From the NCBI RefSeq assembly GCF_041410465.1, contig NZ_CP166961.1, positions 1,612,001 to 1,676,000 of the forward strand: 64,000 bases of DNA. Direction: 5' to 3'. Of the stretch, positions 27,012 to 34,618 are shown in pieces (within the stretch, counting starts at the first letter, position 1; each line of letters begins with the position of its first letter). A model generated the notes under the pieces. The model ran no database searches and was not told the DNA's origin. It was given only the letters and a program-made list of their open reading frames with translations. A program made the translations under genes and the position numbers. Source of the stretch: Thalassotalea sp. 273M-4 (GTDB taxonomy: Bacteria; Pseudomonadota; Gammaproteobacteria; Enterobacterales; Alteromonadaceae).

Positions 27012-27803
27012 ATGAATAACGAATATTATTGTTGGGGGTTGGAAGAATCAACATTTAAGGGTGTTCTTTACGACTCTATAAATATGTATTTCCTCCATGA
27101 TCACCCTTATAAAAATTGGGAAGAGTTTTCAGAAGCAGATCCACATATGGCATATGCGCACTTAACCTATGTTAGGTTTGATGCCCTAGAGCAACAGTTC
27201 GTTGACCTAAGGGTTATACCTCAAATGCTTGGAGCTAAAGAAGTTCCTTTGAAATCGTCAGTTCAAGATATAAATAGGTATGATTGGCTAAAATCGATTG
27301 TAGATTTATCTTTATTTAGATTTTCAAGCTTAAGAGACATTGCTTTTCATTTTGTAAATGAAGTTTTAGAGCTTAACCTTCCAGATCACAAGTTAAACAT
27401 AAAACAGCTCAAAAAGGTGCTCAAGGAAAACCATTCGGAGATTCTAGAGCACTTAAAAATATTAGATCAAACTGGAATGCCACTTCGACTAGACCGAAAT
27501 GAAAGAGCACATAAAGGTTTCTGTAATTTATACACAGAAGATGATCAAATGTTTAAAAATATGGCGTGGTCGGAGTCGCACAAATCAAAAATAACAGGGT
27601 ATGATTTAGTGGCTACTTATGAAAACTCTAGGGACAAAATTTATAGTATTGTGGTTAAAGAAGTTCAGGATGCGCTTCATGCTTGCATTGAATTAGTGGA
27701 CGAACTTTATGTTCATTATCGAGACAGACATGATGCATTATCAATTAACGCTAAAAATGGTGTGTCTCATCACTTTCATAACTATCATAGAAAAGATAGC
27801 TAA
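27012..27803 (+). CDS. Cassette 3: uncharacterised protein with a HEPN-type RNase motif
   Basis: The 263-residue protein is mostly helical. Residues 162-167 read RNERAH, the R-polar-x3-H active-site form of HEPN ribonucleases, in a helix-rich second half (SLRDIAFHFVNEVLELNL, then LRLDRNERAHKGF). The N-terminal half is unrecognised. No signal peptide or membrane segment is present. The next cassette encodes a small zinc ribbon, not an obvious antitoxin. Function is unknown; a toxin or anti-phage role is only an inference. The stop codon lies within the attC R''. Confidence 0.75.
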   Translation: MNNEYYCWGLEESTFKGVLYDSINMYFLHDHPYKNWEEFSEADPHMAYAHLTYVRFDALEQQFVDLRVIPQMLGAKEVPLKSSVQDINRYDWLKSIVDLSLFRFSSLRDIAFHFVNEVLELNLPDHKLNIKQLKKVLKENHSEILEHLKILDQTGMPLRLDRNERAHKGFCNLYTEDDQMFKNMAWSESHKSKITGYDLVATYENSRDKIYSIVVKEVQDALHACIELVDELYVHYRDRHDALSINAKNGVSHHFHNYHRKDS

Positions 27804-27898
27804 CAAGGGTTTTCAAGTCGGACAAATTACAGTTGGCTGTTGTTCGTACCTCACACATTTTGGCCAACTGCAATTTGCCGCTTAAAACGGCGTTAGCT
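27799..27898 (+). other. attC site of cassette 3
   Basis: R'' is GCTAACAAGG and R' is GCGTTAGCT (27892-27898). Inner arms CAGTTGGC and GCCAACTG pair. Intact. Confidence 0.9.
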
Positions 27899-27923
27899 TA
27901 ACCCTGAAAATGGATGAATCGGC

Positions 27924-28169
27924 ATGGAAATTGAAGTACGTTTTTGTAAAGAGTGCAATAAAGATAAAGAGCATGTAGGAGTAATTGTAAAACCTCAATA
28001 TCAGGCCAAAATAGGGAAAAAGGAAAAAATTAAAGAGTTCTTATCAGCTTTAGTTGCCGGTTGGGGAGCAGGCCCAACCGCTGGGTTTATGGAGTTAAGA
28101 GATTTGCATTTAATCTGTAAAACTTGTGGTCATAAAATAATTGAAAGGTATCGAGGTGATATAGGCTAA
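27924..28169 (+). CDS. Cassette 4: small zinc-ribbon protein
   Basis: The 81-residue protein has CKEC near the N-terminus and CKTCGH near the C-terminus, two CxxC pairs that could bind one zinc, separated by a lysine-rich and then Gly/Ala-rich stretch (SALVAGWGAGPTAG). No family is recognised. It follows the HEPN cassette. Function unknown. Confidence 0.7.
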   Translation: MEIEVRFCKECNKDKEHVGVIVKPQYQAKIGKKEKIKEFLSALVAGWGAGPTAGFMELRDLHLICKTCGHKIIERYRGDIG

Positions 28170-28182
28170 CTCGAACAATTAA

Positions 28183-28279
28183 GCTAACAAGACAATCAAG
28201 CAGGACAAAAAACAGTTGGTTTTGTTCATGCTTCACAAGTATAACCAACTATTTTTTGCCTCTTATTGGGGCGTTATAT
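28183..28279 (+). other. attC site of cassette 4
   Basis: R'' is GCTAACAAG and R' is GCGTTATAT (28273-28279). Inner arms AGTTGGT and ACCAACT pair. Intact. Confidence 0.9.
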
Positions 28280-28302
28280 TTATCTCAGTACCGGAGTTCA
28301 TT

Positions 28303-28857
28303 TTGCCTAAAGTAGGAATTGTCTATTTTACTAAAACAGATATAACAGGACAGTTAGTCAAAGCTGCGTCAAGTGAAATCGAGAGTAAGGGCCTAGATGT
28401 ATATGAGCATTTAATCGAAGGTGGTGAGTTAATAGAGGGCCGCTTTGTAAATGATAAAGTTTTCGATGAACTAAGGAATTGTGAAGCCATTATATTTGCA
28501 TCTCCCACATATATGGGAGGAGTTGCGGCACAATTTAAAGCCTTTGCTGATGCCACAAGTGATTTCTGGGAGGCTCAAGAGTGGGCAGATAAAATAGCTG
28601 CGGGTATAACATCAGGCTCGGCTTTTAATGGTGACCAATCAAGCACAATACAATATTTTTCCATTTTAGCTAGTCAACATGGTATGTACTGGGTTGGTCT
28701 TGATTCAGCCAACAGCAATGACTCAATAAATAGACTTGGTTGCCAGTTAGGAGTTGTTGCTCAAAGTAATGACGGGATTGTTAATCAGCTTGATTTAAAT
28801 ACGGCGAAGTATTTAGGTGCCAGAGTTTCAAATCTAGTTCTCAACATGCAAAAATAA
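28303..28857 (+). CDS. Cassette 5: WrbA-like flavodoxin / NAD(P)H:quinone oxidoreductase
   Basis: The ~184-residue protein starts PKVGIVYFTKTDITGQLVKA (FMN phosphate loop) and has IIFASPTYMGGVAAQFKAFAD and the glycine-rich GITSGSAFNGDQ. It is a flavodoxin-fold protein of the NADPH-dependent FMN reductase/WrbA type, reducing quinones by two electrons. The start is probably TTG 28303; a longer frame to the left would run into attC4. GGAG lies 9 bases before it. Confidence 0.85.
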   Translation: MPKVGIVYFTKTDITGQLVKAASSEIESKGLDVYEHLIEGGELIEGRFVNDKVFDELRNCEAIIFASPTYMGGVAAQFKAFADATSDFWEAQEWADKIAAGITSGSAFNGDQSSTIQYFSILASQHGMYWVGLDSANSNDSINRLGCQLGVVAQSNDGIVNQLDLNTAKYLGARVSNLVLNMQK

Positions 28858-28955
28858 ATATAACAAGCGCATAAAGTAACGGGACACGTAAAGCTTGCTC
28901 GGTTCCGCTTCACATTTTAGCAAGCATTACTTAGCCCCTTATGCGGGCGTTATGT
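28858..28955 (+). other. attC site of cassette 5
   Basis: R'' is ATATAACAAGC and R' is GCGTTATGT (28949-28955). Inner arms GCTTGCT and AGCAAGC pair. Intact. Confidence 0.9.
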
Positions 28956-28983
28956 GTCTATAAATAATAATGAAATCATTCTC

Positions 28984-29139
28984 TTAGTGGTGGAATAATC
29001 CCTTGTGCACAAGGGATCGAATAGGCGTAGTAATGATTGGCACAAACCACGGTTTTTCTATCATCTGAATCCCTTTGTCGCCAACAATAAACCCAACGCT
29101 GGTAGGCATTGGATTGGGGGTTTCAGGTGGTATTTGCAT
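28984..29139 (-). CDS. Cassette 6: possible 51-residue ORF
   Basis: An ATG at 29137-29139 opens a 51-codon frame on the minus strand (MQIPPETPNPMPTSVGFIVG start). It follows the membrane protein gene on the same strand. The proline-rich start and lack of homology I can name leave it uncertain. It could be a fragment of an older gene. Confidence 0.3.
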   Translation of the reverse strand: MQIPPETPNPMPTSVGFIVGDKGIQMIEKPWFVPIITTPIRSLVHKGLFHH

Positions 29140-29145
29140 GGCGCC

Positions 29146-29589
29146 TTATATAGAGTTTTTGCGTTGTTCTAGCCAAACCCAACCGCTCAGAAAAATGGCA
29201 GAACCAGCGATTAGTGTCATGAACGTACCAGGGAAGAACGTAGCAAAGCCCCCGAAATCCACAAAAATTAGGTAACCCAGATCCGCTGTGCCGCCTACCA
29301 TGGCGCTGACCCAGATAGCGGTCATATTGCGTCGCCAGATCATTATTCCGCCAAAAGTTGTCACAACGCCAAACCACAACAAGTTCCAAGCGTGCTGATT
29401 CAAAATAGCACCGATAGCTGAATGATAATCTGCACTCAATGTCTCAGGAACAACGCCTGCGGCAATGTAGGCAAAGCCTTGAGAAGTATCTACAGCCATT
29501 ATGGCAATACCGAAGAAGGCATGGACTACTCCCCAGATAACCCAAAGAATGGCCGAAGCTTTTAGCGCTGTAATCTGTGTATTATTCAT
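29146..29589 (-). CDS. Cassette 6: small four-helix membrane protein
   Basis: The 147-residue protein has four hydrophobic helices (~10-30, ~68-85, ~92-112, ~118-137). AGAGGAAA precedes the ATG. It lies 98 bases after the pirin gene on the minus strand, so it is probably co-transcribed from the pirin promoter. No family is recognised with confidence; similar proteins are annotated as hypothetical. Confidence 0.75.
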   Translation of the reverse strand: MNNTQITALKASAILWVIWGVVHAFFGIAIMAVDTSQGFAYIAAGVVPETLSADYHSAIGAILNQHAWNLLWFGVVTTFGGIMIWRRNMTAIWVSAMVGGTADLGYLIFVDFGGFATFFPGTFMTLIAGSAIFLSGWVWLEQRKNSI

Positions 29590-29687
29590 TTTCGTATTTC
29601 CTCTTGTTTATTGAATTACGACTGGTTGAAGTCGCAAAGGCAAAAATTTTGGGGGTATTTGTTATCATCATTCCTCAGTTTCCTTTA

Positions 29688-30368
29688 TTAGTTGCTTGCA
29701 TGAATAAGGGCCAACCCTAAATCATGGCCAGCAATGAATTGAAGCGATTCACCCTCTATTAAATCTCCCTTCGTTACAGGTACACCATTTGCATTACCTT
29801 TACCCTGGGTGATGAGAACCACAAACGGTTGATTGACTGTTATTTCTTCGCCGACGGGTAGGTAACCAACCTTACAAACCATATTGCTATTGAAGCTGCC
29901 ATCCGTTCCGCCGAGTACAGTTGTTAAACCACTATCTGAGAGTTTGAAATTTTTGTAGGCAGGTTCAAGTCCTTTTTCGGGTGGCTTAAACCAGATTTGG
30001 GCAATATCAGCGGGTGTGTCATGGAGGTTAAACTCAGCATGCTGCATACCAGTTCCAGCACGCTGAACCTGAACTTCAGGTGCGTGAATTGCGGTGCCAT
30101 CACCTAAAGTACCCTTATGCCCCACACTGCCAGAGAAAACAACGCTGACAATATCGACATCTTTATGCGGATGCATCGGCGCTCCATCGTTGGGTAAAAA
30201 TTGACCTAGCGCCAAATAAATAAAGTCTCCAAGACCATGACTAATGTCAGTCCGGTCTTTTGCCTTTGGCCATAACTCCGGGTTCAGAACCATATGCCTT
30301 TCCAAAATACCAGCAAACCCACCCTGGGGTAGTTCGCCATAGTGAATGACTCTTTGTGTAGTGCTCAT
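29688..30368 (-). CDS. Cassette 6: pirin family protein
   Basis: The 226-residue bicupin has the pirin N-terminal metal-binding motifs HPHKDVDIVSVVFSGSVGHKGTLG (~62-85) and GTGMQHAEFN (~100-109). Bacterial pirins bind metal; some have quercetinase activity and some bind metabolic enzymes. The start ATG has TAGGAG 9 bases upstream. It is divergent from an HxlR regulator, a common pair in which the regulator controls the enzyme. Confidence 0.9.
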   Translation of the reverse strand: MSTTQRVIHYGELPQGGFAGILERHMVLNPELWPKAKDRTDISHGLGDFIYLALGQFLPNDGAPMHPHKDVDIVSVVFSGSVGHKGTLGDGTAIHAPEVQVQRAGTGMQHAEFNLHDTPADIAQIWFKPPEKGLEPAYKNFKLSDSGLTTVLGGTDGSFNSNMVCKVGYLPVGEEITVNQPFVVLITQGKGNANGVPVTKGDLIEGESLQFIAGHDLGLALIHASN

Positions 30369-30515
30369 GGGTGTTTCTCCTAATGACTACAATTTATTGT
30401 CTTTGATAAATAAGGCTTACTAGAGCTAATATAGAACATTGGTTCTTTTTTGTAAGTAGGAACATTTTTGTAACCATGAAGCTTTGAGCCAAAGAAATCT
30501 AAAGGAAGTAAATAA
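30369..30515. promoter_or_regulatory. Divergent promoter region between pirin and hxlR-type genes
   Basis: The 147-base gap holds two copies of GAACATT followed by T-rich tracts ending TTTTTGTAA (30434-30456 and 30460-30473). These repeats are the likely operator of the HxlR regulator. This cassette therefore carries its own promoters, unlike its neighbours. Confidence 0.45.
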
Positions 30516-30839
30516 ATGAGTGAAGAGTGCCCAGTAGAAATGACAATCAAAGTTATTGGTGGTCGTTGGAAATGTCCCATTATTCATCACTTACTGAGTG
30601 GTACGAAGCGCTTCAATGAGCTTCGCAGGCTTATACCTGATGCATCCCAACGCATGTTGACAAAACATCTGCGTGAGTTAGAGAATGAAGGGATTGTGCA
30701 CCGTAAAATATTTGCAGAGGTGCCGCCGAAAACCGAATATTCGCTGACAAATGTTGGTCAATCGCTTGAGCCAGTTTTGTGGGCAATGCATGATTGGGCT
30801 GTCACGAACTTGGGCTCAGCAGAAAAGCACTTAATATAA
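30516..30839 (+). CDS. Cassette 6: HxlR-family transcriptional regulator
   Basis: The 107-residue winged-helix protein has VIGGRWKCPIIHHLLSGTKRFNELRRLIPDASQRMLTKHLRELE, the HxlR/MarR-type recognition region. Cys5 lies where quinone-sensing HxlR proteins such as YodB have a reactive cysteine, and Cys20 is a second thiol. AAAGGAAG precedes the ATG. It probably senses electrophiles or quinones and controls the divergent pirin gene; this is an inference from family and position. Confidence 0.9.
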   Translation: MSEECPVEMTIKVIGGRWKCPIIHHLLSGTKRFNELRRLIPDASQRMLTKHLRELENEGIVHRKIFAEVPPKTEYSLTNVGQSLEPVLWAMHDWAVTNLGSAEKHLI

Positions 30840-30959
30840 AACCAGTCCATCACATAGCACTTTGGTGCCTTGTGAATATGTAATTGTCAAAAACAGAATA
30901 ACAGTTTTTGGCCGAAAGCATTCATTTAGATTGGTATACGTTATAGTCATAAACTCAAC

Positions 30960-31058
30960 ACATAACAAGGCGTTTAAACGGAACAAAAACAGTTGGCTTT
31001 TGTTCGTGCCTCACAAATTATAGCCAACTATTTTTGTCCGCTTAACGCGGCGTTAAGT
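30960..31058 (+). other. attC site of cassette 6
   Basis: R'' is ACATAACAAGGCG and R' is GCGTTAAGT (31052-31058). Inner arms CAGTTGGCT and AGCCAACT pair. Intact, so the 2.1-kb multi-gene segment can move as one unit. Confidence 0.9.
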
Positions 31059-31064
31059 GTATAT

Positions 31065-31580
31065 ATGAAATTGTTCTACTCTGCTAGTATTGGCGTTTTA
31101 ACTACCTTATTTACCCTATTATTTATAGGGTATGCCCATTTCTTGCGTTTGGATTTTGCTGTAGCTCCAAAAGTAGAATTGTGTAGGTCAATGTTTAACA
31201 TTAATTCGTGTGACCTTATCGCTTATTTTTTTGTAATGTGTATGGAAATCCCACAAGTGTTAAGTGGATTGCTATGTTCACTTATAACTATTTTGGTTGT
31301 TGGAAATTACTCAAATAAAATAAAACTTTCTAACCTATTGATTGCTTGTTCTTTTTTTGTTTCTTACGTAATCTTTTTTATTACCCTGTATAGCTCTTCC
31401 GCGTTTAATATTTTTATTTACATAGTGGTTACAGCAGTTATATATTCACTGGTATTATTGCTGCTAATAAAGGGGGTTATACACTTAACAAGTCATTTAA
31501 AAGGACAAAAAACCGTTGGCTTGCGCTCGTACCTCGCTAATTTTAGCCAACCATTTATGCGCCTATTATTGAGGCGTTAG
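31065..31580 (+). CDS. Cassette 7: four-helix membrane protein whose frame runs through attC
   Basis: From ATG 31065 the 171-residue protein has helices at ~5-25, ~45-78, ~90-110 and ~115-138. There is no stop before the attC; the last ~32 residues (from about LTSHLKGQKTVGL) are encoded by the recombination site, and the stop is the TAG of GCGTTAG. No family is recognised. A lost stop codon would explain the structure. Confidence 0.65.
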   Translation: MKLFYSASIGVLTTLFTLLFIGYAHFLRLDFAVAPKVELCRSMFNINSCDLIAYFFVMCMEIPQVLSGLLCSLITILVVGNYSNKIKLSNLLIACSFFVSYVIFFITLYSSSAFNIFIYIVVTAVIYSLVLLLLIKGVIHLTSHLKGQKTVGLRSYLANFSQPFMRLLLRR

Positions 31581-31582
31581 CT
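31483..31582 (+). other. attC site of cassette 7
   Basis: R'' is ACTTAACAAG and R' is GCGTTAGCT (31576-31582). Inner arms GTTGGCT and AGCCAAC pair. Intact; fully overlapped by the cassette ORF. Confidence 0.9.
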
Positions 31583-31598
31583 ACTCAGGAGAGACAGT

Positions 31599-32255
31599 AT
31601 CAAATTTTCAGTATTAGTATGTATTCTTTTTTCTTCATTATCTTTTGCCGGGGATGTTTACGATAAATTTCCTGAACAAATTAATGCGAATGAAAAATTT
31701 GTGTTTTATTCGCATGGCTTTATTGTCGAAGGCACAAATCCTACTCCAAAAAATGCAAGGTGGGGAGTTTATGAGTTTCCTGCGATAAAAGAGTCATTAT
31801 CAGACAGTGAATATAACTTGATCGCGTACCACCGTTCCAAAGGTACAGATCCCTTTAAGCATGCAGAAGTATTAGCTAACAATGTTAGAGAATTAATAAA
31901 AAGTGGAGTAAATGCTAAACATATAACCATTATGGGGTTTTCTCGTGGAGCTTTTATTACCAGTTTAGCCTCTCATTATTTGGAAGAAACTCCTGTTAAT
32001 ACAGTTCTTTTAGCTGGATGTGGACGTATTGTTTCAAAGAAATATTCTGACATTAAAATGAATGGTGCTTTTTTGTCCGTTTATGAAACAACTGACGGTG
32101 CTAGTACATGTAAAAAGCTTCAAGCTAGAAGTGTTAACCTTAAATCATTCGAAGAAATCTCTATTTCTACGGGTAAAGAACATGGTGCTTTTTATAGACC
32201 GATATCAGAATGGATTGTTCCTGTTAAGCGATGGATCAAAGAAAAGAGTAGCTAA
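31599..32255 (+). CDS. Cassette 8: secreted alpha/beta-hydrolase-like protein, start codon ATC
   Basis: The frame open from 31599 encodes KFSVLVCILFSSLSFAG, a typical signal peptide, followed by FVFYSHGFIVEG and the nucleophile elbow GFSRGAF (GxSxG) and a late EHGAFY His. The codon at the expected start is ATC, with CAGGAG 8 bases before it. A single C-to-G change would give ATG. A GTG at 31701 would give a 184-residue protein without a signal peptide. Either ATC is used as a rare start or the gene is damaged. Substrate unknown. Confidence 0.65.
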   Translation: MKFSVLVCILFSSLSFAGDVYDKFPEQINANEKFVFYSHGFIVEGTNPTPKNARWGVYEFPAIKESLSDSEYNLIAYHRSKGTDPFKHAEVLANNVRELIKSGVNAKHITIMGFSRGAFITSLASHYLEETPVNTVLLAGCGRIVSKKYSDIKMNGAFLSVYETTDGASTCKKLQARSVNLKSFEEISISTGKEHGAFYRPISEWIVPVKRWIKEKSS

Positions 32256-32354
32256 CAAGCCATTACAGTAACGGGACTGCTACCAGCTTGGCTCGGTTCC
32301 GCTTCGCTGCACAGTATAGCCAAGCATTATCAGCTCCTTATGCGGGCATTAGCT
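32251..32354 (+). other. attC site of cassette 8, mutated R'
   Basis: R'' is GCTAACAAGCC, but R' reads GCATTAGCT: the conserved G before the cut is A (32348). Inner arms GCTTGGCT and AGCCAAGC are intact. Cassettes 8 and 9 may now move only together. Confidence 0.85.
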
Positions 32355-32379
32355 TTCATCTAGTCTGGAGAACGGAATC

Positions 32380-33381
32380 ATGGCTGAAGAAATACTAGGG
32401 TATCTAGATCACAACATTCTTGATTCAATTCGAAAGGGCGATCCGCACAATATAAAAAAATTACTCAAAGACCATAATATAACGCCAATATATTCCCATG
32501 AAAATTTGAAAGAAATTAAAAGATCAGTAGGCTCAGAGGAAATTTTTCTAAATACATTGCAAGAACTGGATGCCAAATACATAGAGCCAACATTAGAAAA
32601 TGACCTCCTTACAGGCTCCGCTAAAATTAACAATATTGATGTATTTGATATTTGGAAATGGTTCATTGAAAATGAAGAACCAATGCCTGAATATGGTTAT
32701 GGATTAACTTCAATGCTAGAAAAATTTTACGGTGGAAGAAATGACGAAAGTTATGAAGATATTTTTTCAAAAGGAAGTGAAGAGCTTAAATCACTACTAA
32801 ATGATGCATTAAAAGATCTAGAGTCAGAAGACGCTTTTACTGATGAAATGAAATCAGCAATAGAATCTCTGCCTCAAATGTTAAGAGAACAATATGAGCA
32901 AATGAGTAACGATTTAGATAATCAAGAGCAATCTCCAGTAAAACAATTTGAGCAAGCTACTGGGCTAGGCGCGTTAGTTTTAAAAAATATAAAATCACCT
33001 AATGTAGTTGAGAAAGTCTTTGATTCCGTAAAGAACAGCATGGAGAATATTGAATTAGATATTGATATATTTTTCGGTGTTAAACCTCAACCTTACGAAG
33101 CGAATAATGATAGAGAAAAAACTCTATCAGAAAAGGTTAATGGAATTTATCACCAATTAAACTTCTTAGGTTATTACAGAGATACTGGCATGAAAAGCAC
33201 CAGAGGCTTTGTGCGATCTTCTAGCGATATGACTCACGCCGGAATAGCTTCATTTTGTCATTTACTTCTATGCCGAGATGAAGGACTTGTTGTAAAAGCC
33301 GCAGCTGCATATGAATATCTTGGCATCAAAACCAAAATTTTGCATTTTCACGCTAACAAGAGAATAAACAAGGACACGTAA
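32380..33381 (+). CDS. Cassette 9: PIN-like domain protein with a long internal insertion
   Basis: The 333-residue protein begins LGYLDHNILDSI (Asp10) and PIYSHENLKEI (Glu41), like the first half of a PIN nuclease. The C-terminal SSSDMTHAGIASFCHLLLCRDEGLVVKAAAAYEYLGIKTKIL (Asp283, Asp300) resembles the second half. A ~220-residue helical, acidic region lies between. PIN domains are metal-dependent RNases, often in toxins or defence. No partner gene is in the cassette. The last ~10 residues overlap the attC. Function is inferred. Confidence 0.7.
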   Translation: MAEEILGYLDHNILDSIRKGDPHNIKKLLKDHNITPIYSHENLKEIKRSVGSEEIFLNTLQELDAKYIEPTLENDLLTGSAKINNIDVFDIWKWFIENEEPMPEYGYGLTSMLEKFYGGRNDESYEDIFSKGSEELKSLLNDALKDLESEDAFTDEMKSAIESLPQMLREQYEQMSNDLDNQEQSPVKQFEQATGLGALVLKNIKSPNVVEKVFDSVKNSMENIELDIDIFFGVKPQPYEANNDREKTLSEKVNGIYHQLNFLGYYRDTGMKSTRGFVRSSSDMTHAGIASFCHLLLCRDEGLVVKAAAAYEYLGIKTKILHFHANKRINKDT

Positions 33382-33452
33382 CAGTTGGCTGCGTTCCACT
33401 TCGTTTCACATTTTAGCCAACCATTACTTAACCTGTTATTTGGGCGTTAGTT
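33352..33452 (+). other. attC site of cassette 9
   Basis: R'' is CGCTAACAAG and R' is GCGTTAGTT (33446-33452). Inner arms AGTTGGCT and AGCCAACC pair. Intact. Confidence 0.88.
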
Positions 33453-33468
33453 GCCAATGGAGAACAAT

Positions 33469-33987
33469 TTGAGCATTAGAGTTGTTGAGGTTGTTGATTA
33501 CGATCCAAATTGGAAGAATGTTTTTGAAACTGAAAGAGTATTGCTAGCTAAGGCAATTGGTATTAACGCTGTCAAAATAGAACATATTGGCAGTACCTCT
33601 GTAGTTGGTTTAGCAGCCAAGCCTGTTATTGATATTCTAATAGAGGTTACCGACCTTAAAGAGTTAGATAATGCAGCTGATAACATGGAAGCCCTTGGTT
33701 ACCTAGTAAAAGGCGAGAATGGTATTGAAGGTAGACGCTATTTTCAAAAAGGTGGCAACCAACGTAGTCACCATGTTCATGCATTTCAATCTAATGACTT
33801 GCACTTGTATCGACATAGAGCATTTAAAGAATATCTAATTGCGCATTCTGACATAGCTTTAGAATATGGCGTTTTCAAAAAAGAGGCTGCATCTAAAAGT
33901 GATAATAATATTAATGTTTACATGGCATTAAAAAATAACTTTATTCAAAAGTATGAAAAAATAGCTATTGAGTGGTTTGGCAACTAA
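33469..33987 (+). CDS. Cassette 10: GrpB/UPF0157 family protein
   Basis: The 172-residue protein has VVDYDPNWKNVFETERVLL, IEHIGSTSVVGLAAKPVIDILIEV and the late HVHAFQ motif, all standard for the GrpB (UPF0157) family of the nucleotidyltransferase superfold. Family members are fused to dephospho-CoA kinase in some bacteria, but the activity of single-domain proteins is unknown. I place the start at TTG 33469, because GGAGAA lies 6 bases before it and overlaps the alternative ATG at 33457. Confidence 0.85.
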   Translation: MSIRVVEVVDYDPNWKNVFETERVLLAKAIGINAVKIEHIGSTSVVGLAAKPVIDILIEVTDLKELDNAADNMEALGYLVKGENGIEGRRYFQKGGNQRSHHVHAFQSNDLHLYRHRAFKEYLIAHSDIALEYGVFKKEAASKSDNNINVYMALKNNFIQKYEKIAIEWFGN

Positions 33988-34014
33988 CAGGCAATTATGT
34001 ATGGGGCGTTATGT
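33983..34014 (+). other. Truncated attC of cassette 10 (32 bp)
   Basis: R'' ACTAACAGGC is followed almost at once by GGGGCGTTATGT (R' 34008-34014). The inner arms and loop are missing, so the site cannot fold as a normal attC. Confidence 0.75.
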
Positions 34015-34032
34015 GTTTAGAAGAGTTCATCG

Positions 34033-34500
34033 ATGTATCGAAATTTGTTAAAAACAATTGTAGTCCTATTTTGCCTTTCAGGTTGCGCTGAAAGAGTCAT
34101 AGATATTACTGACAAAGAGGGAAAAATCGTAGGTGGTTGTAATGCTGGTTTTGATTGGCATTTTTATGGCCTTCAACACTCTATTGATTATATGCTCTAT
34201 GAATGTGCTAAAGATTCAATAGCTAAAGGTTTCACAATATCAGATGAAAGGCTTCTTACTCTTGATTTTACGTTACCACAACCTCCAGATGGTAAGTTGT
34301 GGAATAAAAAATTAGCGATGCATCACTTCTATAAAGGAAATATCACCGAAAGAAAGCTCGGTTATATTCTTGCCGCTATAGAATACGAATATCAGAAGGT
34401 TGCTTGGCCAGCAGAAGATGATTTAGCTAACGGCAAAATCACTCAAGCTGAATTCAATAAAATAATCAAAGATGCCAAATTTAAATGGCTTGGCGAATAA
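34033..34500 (+). CDS. Cassette 11: lipoprotein of unknown function
   Basis: The 155-residue protein has a lipoprotein signal (MYRNLLKTIVVLFCLSGC, lipobox LSGC). The mature part is acidic to neutral, with GGCNAGFDWHFYGLQ and two further cysteines. No family is recognised. The neighbouring attC10 is truncated, so cassettes 10 and 11 may now be fused. Confidence 0.75.
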   Translation: MYRNLLKTIVVLFCLSGCAERVIDITDKEGKIVGGCNAGFDWHFYGLQHSIDYMLYECAKDSIAKGFTISDERLLTLDFTLPQPPDGKLWNKKLAMHHFYKGNITERKLGYILAAIEYEYQKVAWPAEDDLANGKITQAEFNKIIKDAKFKWLGE

Positions 34501-34502
34501 AA

Positions 34503-34605
34503 CACATAAGAAGTCACTTAAGCGAAACTAAAAACAGTTTGCTTGGTTTTGCTTCGCTACACAATTTTAGCAAACTATTATAAGCCCCTGAATGGGGCGT
34601 TAGGT
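34503..34605 (+). other. attC site of cassette 11, R'' mutated
   Basis: R'' reads CACATAAG instead of CATAAC. R' is GCGTTAGGT (34599-34605). Inner arms CAGTTTGCT and AGCAAACT pair. Confidence 0.8.
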
Positions 34606-34618
34606 ATTTTAAGGAAGT

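Noticed and set aside
28216..28302. Longer N-terminus for the WrbA-like cassette protein
   Set aside because: The upstream frame is attC4 sequence; the flavodoxin fold begins at PKVGIVYFT.
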